Positions 6,215-13,989 of a DNA stretch of 17,489 nt are shown here, one piece after another. Origin of the DNA: Fimbriimonadaceae bacterium (lineage in GTDB: Bacteria; Armatimonadota; Fimbriimonadia; Fimbriimonadales; Fimbriimonadaceae). The stretch's first letter is position 1, and the number at the start of each line of letters is the position of its first letter. The notes below the pieces were generated by a model, which saw only the letters and a program-made list of their open reading frames with translations, had not been told where the DNA came from and did not search any database. The DNA is taken from assembly GCA_025451715.1 (NCBI GenBank), contig JANWJY010000079.1, forward strand, positions 1 through 17,489, read 5' to 3'. Position numbers and translations under genes: made by a program.

Positions 6215-8380
6215 GAGCCTCTTTGCGAGCGCCGCTGCGCCGAGCTCGACCTCGTCCTTGCCTGATTCGAGCTTGAAGGTCAGCTTGACGGGCTCGATCC
6301 TGAACGACCACTTTTCTCCATCGAGGAACCGGAGCGTGACGTACTCGCCCTCGCCTTCAACCCGGACGACGTCGCGGAGTAGCTCGGAGCGCCGTCTCAG
6401 GAGGCCTCCAAACGAGACTAAGCCGTCATCGATGATAAGCCGTTGTGGGCGTCCCGTCAGGTTGTCGCCGTGGACCTCGGCCGCGGGCCCCTTCCAGATT
6501 AGGTCCGGGTTCTTTGCGTCGAACCCGATCTCACCCTCTCCAAACGCGACGACCAGCGCGCCTGCAATGTCCTCGCTCAGTTCATCCTCATCGCCCGATT
6601 TCGGGAGGTCCTGCGCGATCCGGTGCCAATCTTTGAGCCGGTGTGACTCGCCCGAGTGCTTGCGCAGCCGCGGCTCGGTGCTGCGCACTAGCTTGAGTTC
6701 TTGTCCCTGTGAGTCGAACTCGAGGCGACAGCCCCTGCAAACGAGCCCCTTGTGACCTGACTCCTTGCCGACCGCGAGAAACGGCAGCTCGTTTATCGGG
6801 ATGAGGTGTCCGCAGTAATGGCTCGCGAATCCGTGCGGGTCGTTGAGTGGATCGCTGAGCAAAGTGATGCAGCCGTCTGCGAGAAAATAGTCTGCGCCAC
6901 ACGACTCGCAGCTCGCGTTTCCGGAATCGGGCGCGAGCCCCGCAGCGACACGCGCCCATTCGTCTGGGTACAGCCGCGTCCACTCTTGCCCGAACATGTT
7001 TGGCGTCATCCGCTGCCAGCGGCCGTCGGGCATGGAATCGAACTGTGCGAGGCACGCCTCGCAGTACATCACTCTCTCTTGTCTGCCTGACTGCTTTCGC
7101 CACTCCTCCCAAGGCATGTCGTTTCCGGTGTTGTCCTTTGCGCCCATCGCCGTGCGCTCGAGCGTGAATTCGCACTTCTCACACGTCCACACTCCTGTCT
7201 CTTTCAAAAACCTGCGCTTAGGCACCATCCTTCCGATCGAACAGCCCGGACAGAACTGAAGCGGCGCGGAGTTGTCGAGCATGCGCAGCACGCCTGCGCC
7301 GCACGAGGGGCACGCCTTTTCCTCGATCCGCCGCCTCTTGATCTTTCCGTCCTGGCAGACCGGGCACGTTTCCGGAGCGAGAGGCTCGGGGACGGCGAGC
7401 ACGTCGCCGCAGGCGGGGCACTGCATCGGATCGTAGCGAAAGCGCTTGAGGCGGCGCCTCTTCGCGTCCAGCTCTCGAACTCGGTCGGAGACCTCGCGCT
7501 CCTCAAACTGTTTTGAGAGCAGCGCCCGGAGCTCGGCTACTGACTGGGGCCGATCATCGGGGTCCAAGGAGAGGAGCTGTTCGACGGCGGTCGCGAAGTC
7601 TTCGTGGACGTCCGGGCGGACTGACCGGAGCGGTATCAGCGGTGCCCCGTCGCGTCTGAGAGTGGCGCTTGTCGGCGGTGCGCCCGTTAGCAATGTATAA
7701 GTTGTTGCCCCTAACCCATATAGATCAGTGGCAGTCGTGTGCCTCGCCCTCTCGTTCAGTTGCTCGACTGCCGCGTACTCGGAGGAGAACTGCACGTCGT
7801 GCGCGATGGTCAGGTCCGCGTGCCAGCGGCGCGCAGAGCCGAAATCCACGAGGTACGGATCCCCAGACGGCGCTATCAGGATGTTCGAGGGCTTGACGTC
7901 TTGGTGGAGCAGGGCGTGGTTGTGGACCGCTTCGAGGGTCTCCATGAGGAGCTCCAGGATCCTCTTCGCATGGACGACATCGAAGAGTGGCCCACCGATC
8001 AGCTCAGTAAGCGGCTTCGCACCCTCGATGTAGTCCGTCGCAATATAAGCCGTGCCGTGCTCGTGGAACACCGCGCGGTACTGCGGCACGCGCGGAACGC
8101 GAAAGCGCTGCAGGAGCCTCGCCTCGGAGGTGAAAAGGTGGCGAAGCCGCTGGCCGGCGGCCGGGCCGACCGCATGGAACACGATATCGTCGCCGTCGCG
8201 GGACGACCCGAGCGGCACAAGCTCATTGACGATCGCACGATCCCCGCGCGCGAGGTCTTCGACTAAGTAAGTGATCCCGAACCCGCCGCGCCCGAGCACT
8301 GTGCCGACGGCGAAGCGTTCGTCGAGCACAGTGCCCTCTCTCAGGGGTGCAGGACCTGTGGCCGCGATCGGGACATTCAT
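6185..8380 (-). CDS. Atypical serine/threonine (pseudo)kinase with multiple zinc ribbons and C-terminal beta-rich domain
   Basis: From ATG 8380 the protein has 731 residues; a TTG at 8401 would add 7. Residues 22-295 form a Hanks-type kinase fold: glycine loop GRGGFG (30-35), alpha-C glutamate E86 (FTSEARLL), catalytic loop HQDVKPSN (159-166, D161 and N166 kept) and DFG (179-181). The ATP-anchoring lysine of the VAIK motif is replaced by asparagine N52 (RAIVNELVP). HRD reads HQD, and APE reads AVE. A basic helix follows (about 296-316), then eight CxxC pairs at 321/324, 339/342, 357/360, 377/380, 400/403, 440/443, 491/494 and 548/551, enough for four zinc-ribbon-like modules. Residues about 615-731 are beta-rich and cysteine-free (LIIDDGLVSFGG, YVTLRFLDGEKWSFRIEP), resembling a PH-like fold. 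No transmembrane helix is seen. Role unknown. Confidence 0.88.
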   Translation of the reverse strand: MNVPIAATGPAPLREGTVLDERFAVGTVLGRGGFGITYLVEDLARGDRAIVNELVPLGSSRDGDDIVFHAVGPAAGQRLRHLFTSEARLLQRFRVPRVPQYRAVFHEHGTAYIATDYIEGAKPLTELIGGPLFDVVHAKRILELLMETLEAVHNHALLHQDVKPSNILIAPSGDPYLVDFGSARRWHADLTIAHDVQFSSEYAAVEQLNERARHTTATDLYGLGATTYTLLTGAPPTSATLRRDGAPLIPLRSVRPDVHEDFATAVEQLLSLDPDDRPQSVAELRALLSKQFEEREVSDRVRELDAKRRRLKRFRYDPMQCPACGDVLAVPEPLAPETCPVCQDGKIKRRRIEEKACPSCGAGVLRMLDNSAPLQFCPGCSIGRMVPKRRFLKETGVWTCEKCEFTLERTAMGAKDNTGNDMPWEEWRKQSGRQERVMYCEACLAQFDSMPDGRWQRMTPNMFGQEWTRLYPDEWARVAAGLAPDSGNASCESCGADYFLADGCITLLSDPLNDPHGFASHYCGHLIPINELPFLAVGKESGHKGLVCRGCRLEFDSQGQELKLVRSTEPRLRKHSGESHRLKDWHRIAQDLPKSGDEDELSEDIAGALVVAFGEGEIGFDAKNPDLIWKGPAAEVHGDNLTGRPQRLIIDDGLVSFGGLLRRRSELLRDVVRVEGEGEYVTLRFLDGEKWSFRIEPVKLTFKLESGKDEVELGAAALAKRLSAVTKRSRG

Positions 8381-8413
8381 AGTAACGCGCTGCCTTCTCA
8401 AGCTACACTCATT
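8381..8413. promoter_or_regulatory. Short divergent promoter region between the kinase-like gene and a secreted-protein gene
   Basis: Only 33 nt separate the two divergent starts. On the plus strand TACACT (8404-8409) could serve as a -10 box. Transcription would then start at the ATGATG of the plus gene (8414 or 8417), which is effectively leaderless. On the minus strand bases 8416-8411 read CATAAT, a possible -10, giving a leader of about 25 nt before ATG 8380 that contains GAGAAGG. The two boxes are so close that the two polymerases could not bind together. Confidence 0.4.
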
Positions 8414-9364
8414 ATGATGACGCTTGTCGCCGCCGCCCTGCTCCTTGCCCCGATGCAGTACTCGTTCGACGCGGGGTCCAAGCTCTCCTACGACTCGAAG
8501 ATCGAGTTCGAGGGCTTTATCCCCATCCTCGGCGGGAACGAGGGCACGGTCGTCGTCGAGATGGGAGTCGCGGTGGACGGCCTCAAACCGACGAAGGACG
8601 GCACAGTGCGGGCCGCGAACGAGATCACGCAGTTCAAGGTCACTTTTAACGAGGCGGTGCTACCGCTTGACGTCACTTCGGTGCAGACCTACTTTCCGCG
8701 CACGACGATCAGTCTGGAGAGGAACGGGAAGATCGTCGAGTCAGACGCGCCTAACATTAAGCTGCCCGTTCGCCTCCCTGGGCTCGACGTAAAGCGGTTC
8801 CCGGACATCACGTACGTGCCGATCCAGTTCCCTGACCGCGAGATGAAGACCGGCGACACGTGGATGTTTAAGAAGAAGTTCGGCGAGAGCGACATCGACT
8901 ATACGTGCACGGTCGGTGAGAAGAAGGAGGACGCGGTGATCATCAACGTCTCCATCAAACAGGAGTACGAGCTGCTTGAGGACGCCGCGCTTGAGGTCGT
9001 CACTGAGGAGAAGAACGCCGAGCACCGCGTCAAAACCGTGATGTCAGGCAGCGGGATCGTGCTCTTCGACACCAAGCGCGGCTCAGTGGTGAAGGCGGAG
9101 ATGGTCAACGACGCAGTGAGCGACGTGACGAAGTTAGTCGACGGCTCAAAGTCCAAGCGCAGCCTTCGCACGACTTTCTCGCTTTCTCTGCACGTGCCAA
9201 AACCAAGGCCGGTCGCCGTGCAGAGCGGAAGCTGGCTCGTGAACGCGTGGGCGACCGTGCAGGACGTCTCGCGCAGCGCGCTCCAGGCGACGCTGGGCTG
9301 GTGGACGATGGCAAAGCTCGCGTTCCACGCCAGGCTCGCCAAGAAGTCCCTGACAGGCGGGTAA
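8414..9364 (+). CDS. Secreted beta-rich protein of unknown function
   Basis: A 316-residue protein with a short hydrophobic N-terminus (MMTLVAAALLLAP) that looks like a signal peptide. The body is rich in alternating hydrophobic/polar strands, for example FDAGSKLSYDSKIEFEGF, GTVVVEMGVAVDGL and SGSGIVLFDTKRGSVVKAEM. The phrase EMKTGDTWMFKKKF, about halfway, resembles proteins of the DUF6263 type, in which a reagent-like fold repeats twice; I am not certain of that link. The C-terminal 50 residues differ, being Trp-rich and possibly amphipathic (SWLVNAWATVQDVSRSA, LGWWTMAKLAF). There are two possible starts, ATG 8414 and ATG 8417, neither with a Shine-Dalgarno sequence. It is followed 10 nt later by ligA and may be co-transcribed with it. 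The function is unknown. Confidence 0.8.
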   Translation: MMTLVAAALLLAPMQYSFDAGSKLSYDSKIEFEGFIPILGGNEGTVVVEMGVAVDGLKPTKDGTVRAANEITQFKVTFNEAVLPLDVTSVQTYFPRTTISLERNGKIVESDAPNIKLPVRLPGLDVKRFPDITYVPIQFPDREMKTGDTWMFKKKFGESDIDYTCTVGEKKEDAVIINVSIKQEYELLEDAALEVVTEEKNAEHRVKTVMSGSGIVLFDTKRGSVVKAEMVNDAVSDVTKLVDGSKSKRSLRTTFSLSLHVPKPRPVAVQSGSWLVNAWATVQDVSRSALQATLGWWTMAKLAFHARLAKKSLTGG

Positions 9365-9374
9365 CGTTCCTTCG

Positions 9375-11390
9375 ATGAGCAGCGCGGAGCGAGCGGCGTA
9401 TTTGCGGCGCGAGATCGAGCGCCACAACTACCTCTATTTCGTCGAAGAGTCCCCTGCAATCAGCGACTCAGAGTTCGACAAGCTGTTCCGCGAGCTGGTC
9501 GACCTTGAAGAGGCGGACCCCTCACTGTGCACGCCGGACAGCCCGACCCAGCGCGTCGGCGTGACGCCGATCCAAAAGTTCGAGCCCCACCGTCACCTGG
9601 TTCCTATGCTCTCGCTCGACAACGCGTTCGGCGGTGACGAGGTCCGGGCCTTCGACGTGCGGGTGAAGAAAGGGCTCGGCGTCGAAGGCGATGTCGCTTA
9701 CGAGTGCGAGATCAAGCTCGACGGGCTGTCGATGTCGTTGACCTACGTAAACAGCGTGCTCGTCACCGCCGCGACGCGGGGCGACGGCACGACGGGAGAG
9801 AACGTGACGCCGAACGCGCGCACGGTGCGCGGAATCCCGTTCCGGTTGGAAAAGGAGGTTCCCGGGACGATCGAGGTGCGCGGCGAGGTCGTGATGCACA
9901 AGTCGGTGTTCGAAGAGCTGAACAGGGAGCGCGCTGCCCGCAGCGAGCAGGTCTTCGTGAACCCGCGCAACGCCGCAAGCGGCGGGATGCGACAGCTCGA
10001 CAGCCGATTGACAGCCGTGCGAAAGTTGAACTTCTATTCGTACGGCATCGGCGCGGTGCAAACGAGCGCGAAGCTCCCTGGAACGCAGTATCAACTGATG
10101 CAGTGGGTGAAGTCACTCGGGTTTCCCGTCCGAAAGGAAGAGAAGCTCTGCGAGAACGTTGACGACGTCGTGAAGTACTGCGAGAGCGTGCAGGCGATGC
10201 GGCCATCGCTCCCGTTCGGCATCGACGGTGTGGTCGTAAAGGTCAACGACATCGCTCAACAGGAGGCGTTGGGGTTCACGGCGCGGGGCCCGCGCTGGGC
10301 GATCGCGGTGAAGTTTGCGGCCGAGCAGGCATTCACAGTCCTAGAAGCGATCGAGTGGCAAGTCGGTCGCACGGGCGTCGTGACGCCCGTCGCATATCTG
10401 CAGCCCGTGTACGTCGGAGGCGTGACCGTCAGTCGCGCGACCCTGCACAACTTCGATGACCTTTCGAAGAAGGACGTCCGCGTCGGAGACACCGTGATCG
10501 TGCAAAGGGCGGGCGACGTGATCCCTGAAGTGATCGGCCCCGTGATCGAGAAACGCAGGAAGGGAGCGAAAAAGCCGGTCGCGCCAACGAAGTGCCCGGT
10601 GTGCGGCAGCGATCTCGTCGAGCAAGAGGGCTACGTCGCGTTGCGCTGCCCCAACTCGAAGTCGTGCGAGGCACAGGTGCACGCGAAACTCGCGCACTTC
10701 GTCAGTCGTGGCGCAATGGACATCGAAGGGCTTGGCGAAAAGCAGATCGAGCGGCTCTTGGAGCTCGGCATGCTCAGCGACGTGCCGAGCATCTATCGCC
10801 TCAAGGACAAGCGCGATGAGCTAGTGAAACTTGAGAGGATGGGTGAGCAGAGCGTCACAAACCTCCTCGCCGCAATCGAGGAGAGCAAGAAACGCCCGCT
10901 CGACCGGTTGATCTTCGGACTCGGGATACGCTTCGTCGGGGATCGCACGGCCGCTGACCTCGCGCGAGAGTTCGGCTCGCTTGAAAACCTCCGCCGCGCG
11001 GACTACGACAAGCTGATCTCGCTTGAAGGGATCGGCCCAAAGGTCGCAAGCGAAGTGCAAGAGTGGTTTGAAGTCGAGGAGAACCAGGCGATGCTCGACG
11101 AGCTGCTCTCGCTTGGCGTCTCGCCCGTCGAGACAGAGGTCAGCAGCGAGGGCGTTTTCGCTGGAAAGACGTTCGTCTTCACTGGAAAGCTAGAGAGGTT
11201 CGAGCGCAGCGTTGCCGAACGGCTTGTGATGAAGCTCGGAGGAAAGGCGGCGGGGTCGGTCAGCAAGAACACGGACTTTGTCGTCGCGGGCCCCGGCGCG
11301 GGGAGCAAGCTGAAGAAGGCGGAGCAGCTCGGTGTGAGAGCCCTGAGCGAAGACGAGTTCCTCAAGATGCTGCCGGAGGGTTCGCTCTGA
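9375..11390 (+). CDS. ligA: NAD-dependent DNA ligase LigA
   Basis: Seals nicks in replication and repair using NAD+. The 671-residue protein has every module. An Ia domain binds NMN (HNYLYFVEESPAISDSEFD, residues 17-35). The adenylation domain has the nucleophilic lysine K114 in the motif EIKLDG, preceded by SLDNAF. An OB fold follows. A four-cysteine zinc finger uses C407, C410, C425 and C431. Helix-hairpin-helix repeats cover about 440-580 (LEGIGPKVASEV). A BRCT domain closes the protein (FAGKTFVFTGKLERF to the end). Length matches the family norm. It starts at ATG 9375, 10 nt after the secreted-protein gene, and its TGA overlaps the apparent CTG start of the glycosylase gene. The last codons contain the GGAGGG that would serve that start. 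Confidence 0.97.
   Translation: MSSAERAAYLRREIERHNYLYFVEESPAISDSEFDKLFRELVDLEEADPSLCTPDSPTQRVGVTPIQKFEPHRHLVPMLSLDNAFGGDEVRAFDVRVKKGLGVEGDVAYECEIKLDGLSMSLTYVNSVLVTAATRGDGTTGENVTPNARTVRGIPFRLEKEVPGTIEVRGEVVMHKSVFEELNRERAARSEQVFVNPRNAASGGMRQLDSRLTAVRKLNFYSYGIGAVQTSAKLPGTQYQLMQWVKSLGFPVRKEEKLCENVDDVVKYCESVQAMRPSLPFGIDGVVVKVNDIAQQEALGFTARGPRWAIAVKFAAEQAFTVLEAIEWQVGRTGVVTPVAYLQPVYVGGVTVSRATLHNFDDLSKKDVRVGDTVIVQRAGDVIPEVIGPVIEKRRKGAKKPVAPTKCPVCGSDLVEQEGYVALRCPNSKSCEAQVHAKLAHFVSRGAMDIEGLGEKQIERLLELGMLSDVPSIYRLKDKRDELVKLERMGEQSVTNLLAAIEESKKRPLDRLIFGLGIRFVGDRTAADLAREFGSLENLRRADYDKLISLEGIGPKVASEVQEWFEVEENQAMLDELLSLGVSPVETEVSSEGVFAGKTFVFTGKLERFERSVAERLVMKLGGKAAGSVSKNTDFVVAGPGAGSKLKKAEQLGVRALSEDEFLKMLPEGSL
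11375..11380 (+). promoter_or_regulatory. Shine-Dalgarno sequence for a CTG start (ogg)
   Basis: GGAGGG lies inside the final codons of ligA, 6 nt before CTG 11387, which is the best spacing for ribosome loading. No ATG, GTG or TTG in the ogg frame lies within reach, so this site decides the start of the downstream gene. Confidence 0.6.
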
Positions 11391-12268
11391 GCGAGTTCGA
11401 GGTCGTTACTAGACCAGAAGAACTCGATCTGCGTCTGTGTGTGTCCTCGGGGCAGGTGTTCCGATGGGAGGAGACGGAGCAAGACAAGTGGCTCGGTGTC
11501 GATGGGGCTCACTGGTTCAGGGTAGATGCGAAAGATCCGCGACAGCTGCGCGTGGAGTCCAACGCAGGCGAATTAGAGTTTCGTCGACTGTTCCGGCTCG
11601 ATGAAGACCTTGCCAAGCATCTCAAGGTGATCAGGAAGAGCGGCCCAGAGCTCGTGCCGTACATCGCTCTGTTGCCCGGACTCAGGGTGATGAAGCCGAG
11701 CAGCGTCGTCGAAGAGACGTTCTGCTTTCTGTGCACTCCGAACAACAACCTTGCACGCATCCTCACGATGGTACGAGCCCTCTCGACGTACGGCGAAATG
11801 CTGACAGGCGTGCAAGCGCACAAGTTTCCGACCGTCGTAAGGATCGCGCAGATCGATGAGCAGGATCTGAGGGCGAAAGGGTTCGGCTATCGCGCACAGA
11901 CGATTCCTAGCATTGCGAGACAGATTGTAGAGCGCGGAGGCGAGCAGTGGCTCACGAACCTGCAAAGCGCAATCTACAAAGAAGCGCACGACGAGCTGTT
12001 GTCGATCAAGGGCATAGGACCGAAGCTCGCGGACTGCATCTGTCTCTTCGCACTGCACCACACGGAGGCGGTCCCCGTCGACACGCACCTTTGGCAGGCG
12101 GCGAAGCGGCTCTACTTTCCCGACTGGACAGGCAAGTCGCTCACGGGTCTACGCTACCGGCAGATCGGCGACCACTTCCGCGACCGGTTCGGCAAGCTCG
12201 CCGGCTGGGCGCACCAGTACCTCTTTTACGATAACCTCAAGAACTGGCGGACGTACAGGAAGGGGTAG
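11387..12268 (+). CDS. ogg: 8-oxoguanine DNA glycosylase/AP lyase, OGG1 family, with probable CTG start
   Basis: Removes 8-oxoguanine from DNA and nicks the abasic site. From CTG 11387 the protein has 293 residues. The N-terminal domain begins with LRLCVSSGQVFRWEE, the SGQxFRW signature of this family. The HhH-GPD region reads LLSIKGIGPKLADCICLFAL, with Schiff-base lysine K213 (in PKLADC) and catalytic aspartate D232 (in AVPVDTHLW), as in human OGG1 (KVADC, PVDVH). The first GTG in frame is at 11441, but using it would delete the strand before SGQVFRW. The frame between ligA and there has no ATG, GTG or TTG; CTG 11387 overlaps the ligA TGA as CTGA and has GGAGGG 6 nt upstream. Coupling to ligA joins lesion removal with nick sealing. 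Confidence 0.92.
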   Translation: MSEFEVVTRPEELDLRLCVSSGQVFRWEETEQDKWLGVDGAHWFRVDAKDPRQLRVESNAGELEFRRLFRLDEDLAKHLKVIRKSGPELVPYIALLPGLRVMKPSSVVEETFCFLCTPNNNLARILTMVRALSTYGEMLTGVQAHKFPTVVRIAQIDEQDLRAKGFGYRAQTIPSIARQIVERGGEQWLTNLQSAIYKEAHDELLSIKGIGPKLADCICLFALHHTEAVPVDTHLWQAAKRLYFPDWTGKSLTGLRYRQIGDHFRDRFGKLAGWAHQYLFYDNLKNWRTYRKG

Positions 12269-12272
12269 CCTT

Positions 12273-13142
12273 ATGGTCATGGTCCGTGCGGTCGCGATCG
12301 TGTTTCTGGCCTCGTGTGGCCCGGTGCTCTCGCAAGAGCCGGAGCGCGTCTGGGGTCCTCCAGAAGAGTTGTGCGTGCTCGACAACGAGGAGGTCAACGA
12401 GAGCTCGGGCGTCGCGTCGAGCGGGCTCCAGATCGGAGTCTTCTACACGCACAACGACAGCGGCGACTCAGCCCGGTTCTTCCGGTTCACCCGCACCGGC
12501 AAGGTCGACGGCGTTTACACGCTGAAAGGGGTCGAGGCGCAGGACTGGGAGGACATGGCCGCGGCGACCGTGGAGGGGAAGAGCTACCTTTACCTCGGCG
12601 ACGTAGGAGACAACGACGAGGACCGCGAGAGCGTCGTCGTGCACCGAGTCGTCGAGCCAGCGGCCACCGGAACTCAGACCCTGACCGAGTTCGAGTCCTA
12701 CACCGTCAAATACCCGGACAAGGCGCACAACTGCGAAGCAATTTTTGTCACCGGCAGAGGCGACATCTGGGTCGTGACGAAGAACATCGGTGGAAACTCG
12801 GTCGTGTTCATGCTGAGCAAACCAAAGGGGACGGGCGCATACACCTTTCGCAAGGTCGCCGATCTCACGATCGACACCGGAGGGTTTGGCGGCAAGTACG
12901 TAACGGGCGGCGCTGTGTCGCCAGATGGGAAGTTCGTCGTTCTACGGACTTACTCTGCCGCGCTCGAGTTTCCGGTTCCGGAGAAGTTTGAAGACTGGGC
13001 TAAGTCGAAACCGCTCGGCGTTCGCACCGCACTCGAACAACAGGGCGAAGCGATCTGCTACAGCAAGAGCGGAAAAGGACTCGTCACGACGAGCGAGTTC
13101 GCGCCTTGCCCCGTATCGATCGTCCAGTTGGGCGGGCCATAG
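12273..13142 (+). CDS. Secreted or lipid-anchored propeller-like protein, unknown function
   Basis: A 289-residue protein that starts 4 nt after the glycosylase stop, with GGAAGGGG placed 7 nt before ATG 12273. The N-terminus MVMVRAVAIVFLASCGPVLS has a lipobox-like LASC (Cys15), so it could be a lipoprotein. Cleavage after VLS by signal peptidase I is the alternative. The body has beta-propeller features: strand-turn repeats and motifs such as VEAQDWEDMAAA, YLYLGDVGDNDED, GDIWVVTKN and GGAVSPDGKFVVLRTY. The DWEDMA and GDVGDN pair recurs in a family of extracellular bacterial proteins of unknown role, some annotated as esterase-like or phytase-like. I see no clear catalytic residues. It probably belongs to the same transcript as ligA-ogg, though with no obvious functional link. 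Confidence 0.8.
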   Translation: MVMVRAVAIVFLASCGPVLSQEPERVWGPPEELCVLDNEEVNESSGVASSGLQIGVFYTHNDSGDSARFFRFTRTGKVDGVYTLKGVEAQDWEDMAAATVEGKSYLYLGDVGDNDEDRESVVVHRVVEPAATGTQTLTEFESYTVKYPDKAHNCEAIFVTGRGDIWVVTKNIGGNSVVFMLSKPKGTGAYTFRKVADLTIDTGGFGGKYVTGGAVSPDGKFVVLRTYSAALEFPVPEKFEDWAKSKPLGVRTALEQQGEAICYSKSGKGLVTTSEFAPCPVSIVQLGGP

Positions 13143-13180
13143 CTCCGGGTACAAACGCTAAGAATTTCTACGAGTGTTTT

Positions 13181-13200
13181 GAACCTGCGCGAACCTGCCC
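13181..13200 (+). repeat. Two 10-bp direct repeats upstream of the 3D-protein promoter
   Basis: GAACCTGCGC is followed at once by GAACCTGCCC, two copies with one mismatch, spaced exactly one helical turn. They lie 26 nt before the TTGACA box in the 160-nt gap at 13143-13302, a position suited to an activator binding site. They may also be chance. Confidence 0.4.
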
Positions 13201-13225
13201 GCGACGCAAACACGGAACAAGGCCC

Positions 13226-13258
13226 TTGACAAGTACCCACGGAGTGCGGGGGTATATT
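13226..13258 (+). promoter_or_regulatory. Candidate promoter for the 3D-protein/rsmA/queG operon
   Basis: A perfect -35 hexamer TTGACA (13226-13231) is followed by TATATT (13253-13258), five of six matches to the -10 consensus. The 21-nt spacer is longer than the usual 16-18, so strong basal activity is doubtful without an activator or an unusual sigma factor. Transcription would start near 13265, leaving a leader of about 38 nt. The rest of the 13143-13302 gap holds only the direct repeats and the ribosome binding site. Confidence 0.5.
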
Positions 13259-13288
13259 GACCTCTCGCGATCCATTGGGACGCGGCGC

Positions 13289-13294
13289 AGGAGG
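13289..13294 (+). promoter_or_regulatory. Strong Shine-Dalgarno sequence of the 3D-protein gene
   Basis: AGGAGG lies 8 nt before ATG 13303. It is the strongest ribosome binding site in the window and fixes this start. Confidence 0.8.
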
Positions 13295-13302
13295 ATCACC
13301 AA

Positions 13303-13989
13303 ATGCGAAGGTTTGTTACGTTGCTCGTCGCTGTGCCGGCGCTGTTGCTGATGGCAACGGTCTCGGCGCTCCAGACAACCCAAGAGACGAAGGCTCGTAC
13401 GGAAATCGAAAAGATCCCGTACGAGGTGAAGTACGTTTTCGACCGCGACATGGGCGAGGGCCGCATCAAAAAGGTGCAGCACGGCGCGGACGGCGAGATC
13501 ATACGCGAGTTCATCGTTTCGGACGAGAGCGACCAGCCCTCGGAGAAAGTGTTGGTCAAGGAGACGAGAAAGGAGCCCGTTCCTGCGATCTTCCACATGG
13601 GCAAGCCCAGCAGCCGCGCGGTCTCTCGCGGGACCTATACGCGATCGAAGGTCGTTGAGATGGAATCGACGGCATACACGCCAAGCGCCGGGCTCAAAAA
13701 CCCAACGTTTCGGACACGGACGGGAACAAAGGCCGAGTATGGCGTGATCGCCGTAGATCCGAGAGTGATCCCGCTAGGGACGCTGATGTACGTCGAGGGC
13801 TACGGCTTTGGGATCGCAGAAGACACGGGCGGTGCGATCAAAGGGAATAAAATTGACGTGTGCATCGAAAGCCAGCGAAAGGCCATGGCGTGGGGCCGTC
13901 GGAAAGTGACAGTCCACATCTTCCACAACAAGGTCGAGCTGCCGGCGGAAGGGGAGAAGCCCAAGGCCTCCTCAAAAAGTTCGGACTGA
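13303..13989 (+). CDS. Secreted G5 and 3D domain protein (cell-wall active)
   Basis: A 228-residue exported protein. A signal peptide runs from MRRFVTLLVAVPALLL to a likely cut after VSA (residue 22). Residues about 34-95 match a G5 domain (IEKIPYEVKYVFDRDMGEG, then KKVQHGADGEI). Residues about 118-207 are a 3D domain named for its three aspartates, here D152 (VDPRVIPLGT), D174 (EDTGG) and D185 (IDV). The same pairing occurs in YabE/YuiC-like and Rpf-associated proteins that bind or cleave peptidoglycan, with 3D related to the lytic transglycosylase MltA fold. A strong AGGAGG precedes the start. The last part of its coding sequence overlaps the upstream candidates for the rsmA start, and CTG 13986 overlaps its stop. 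The YabE-KsgA neighbourhood is also seen in Firmicutes. Confidence 0.93.
   Translation: MRRFVTLLVAVPALLLMATVSALQTTQETKARTEIEKIPYEVKYVFDRDMGEGRIKKVQHGADGEIIREFIVSDESDQPSEKVLVKETRKEPVPAIFHMGKPSSRAVSRGTYTRSKVVEMESTAYTPSAGLKNPTFRTRTGTKAEYGVIAVDPRVIPLGTLMYVEGYGFGIAEDTGGAIKGNKIDVCIESQRKAMAWGRRKVTVHIFHNKVELPAEGEKPKASSKSSD

Noticed and set aside
13971..13989. Programmed -1 frameshift joining the 3D protein to RsmA at CAAAAAG
   Set aside because: The run of five A is not a proper slippery heptamer in the 3D frame, and a fusion of an exported protein with a ribosomal methylase makes no biological sense. Kept only as a remote idea for the missing rsmA start.
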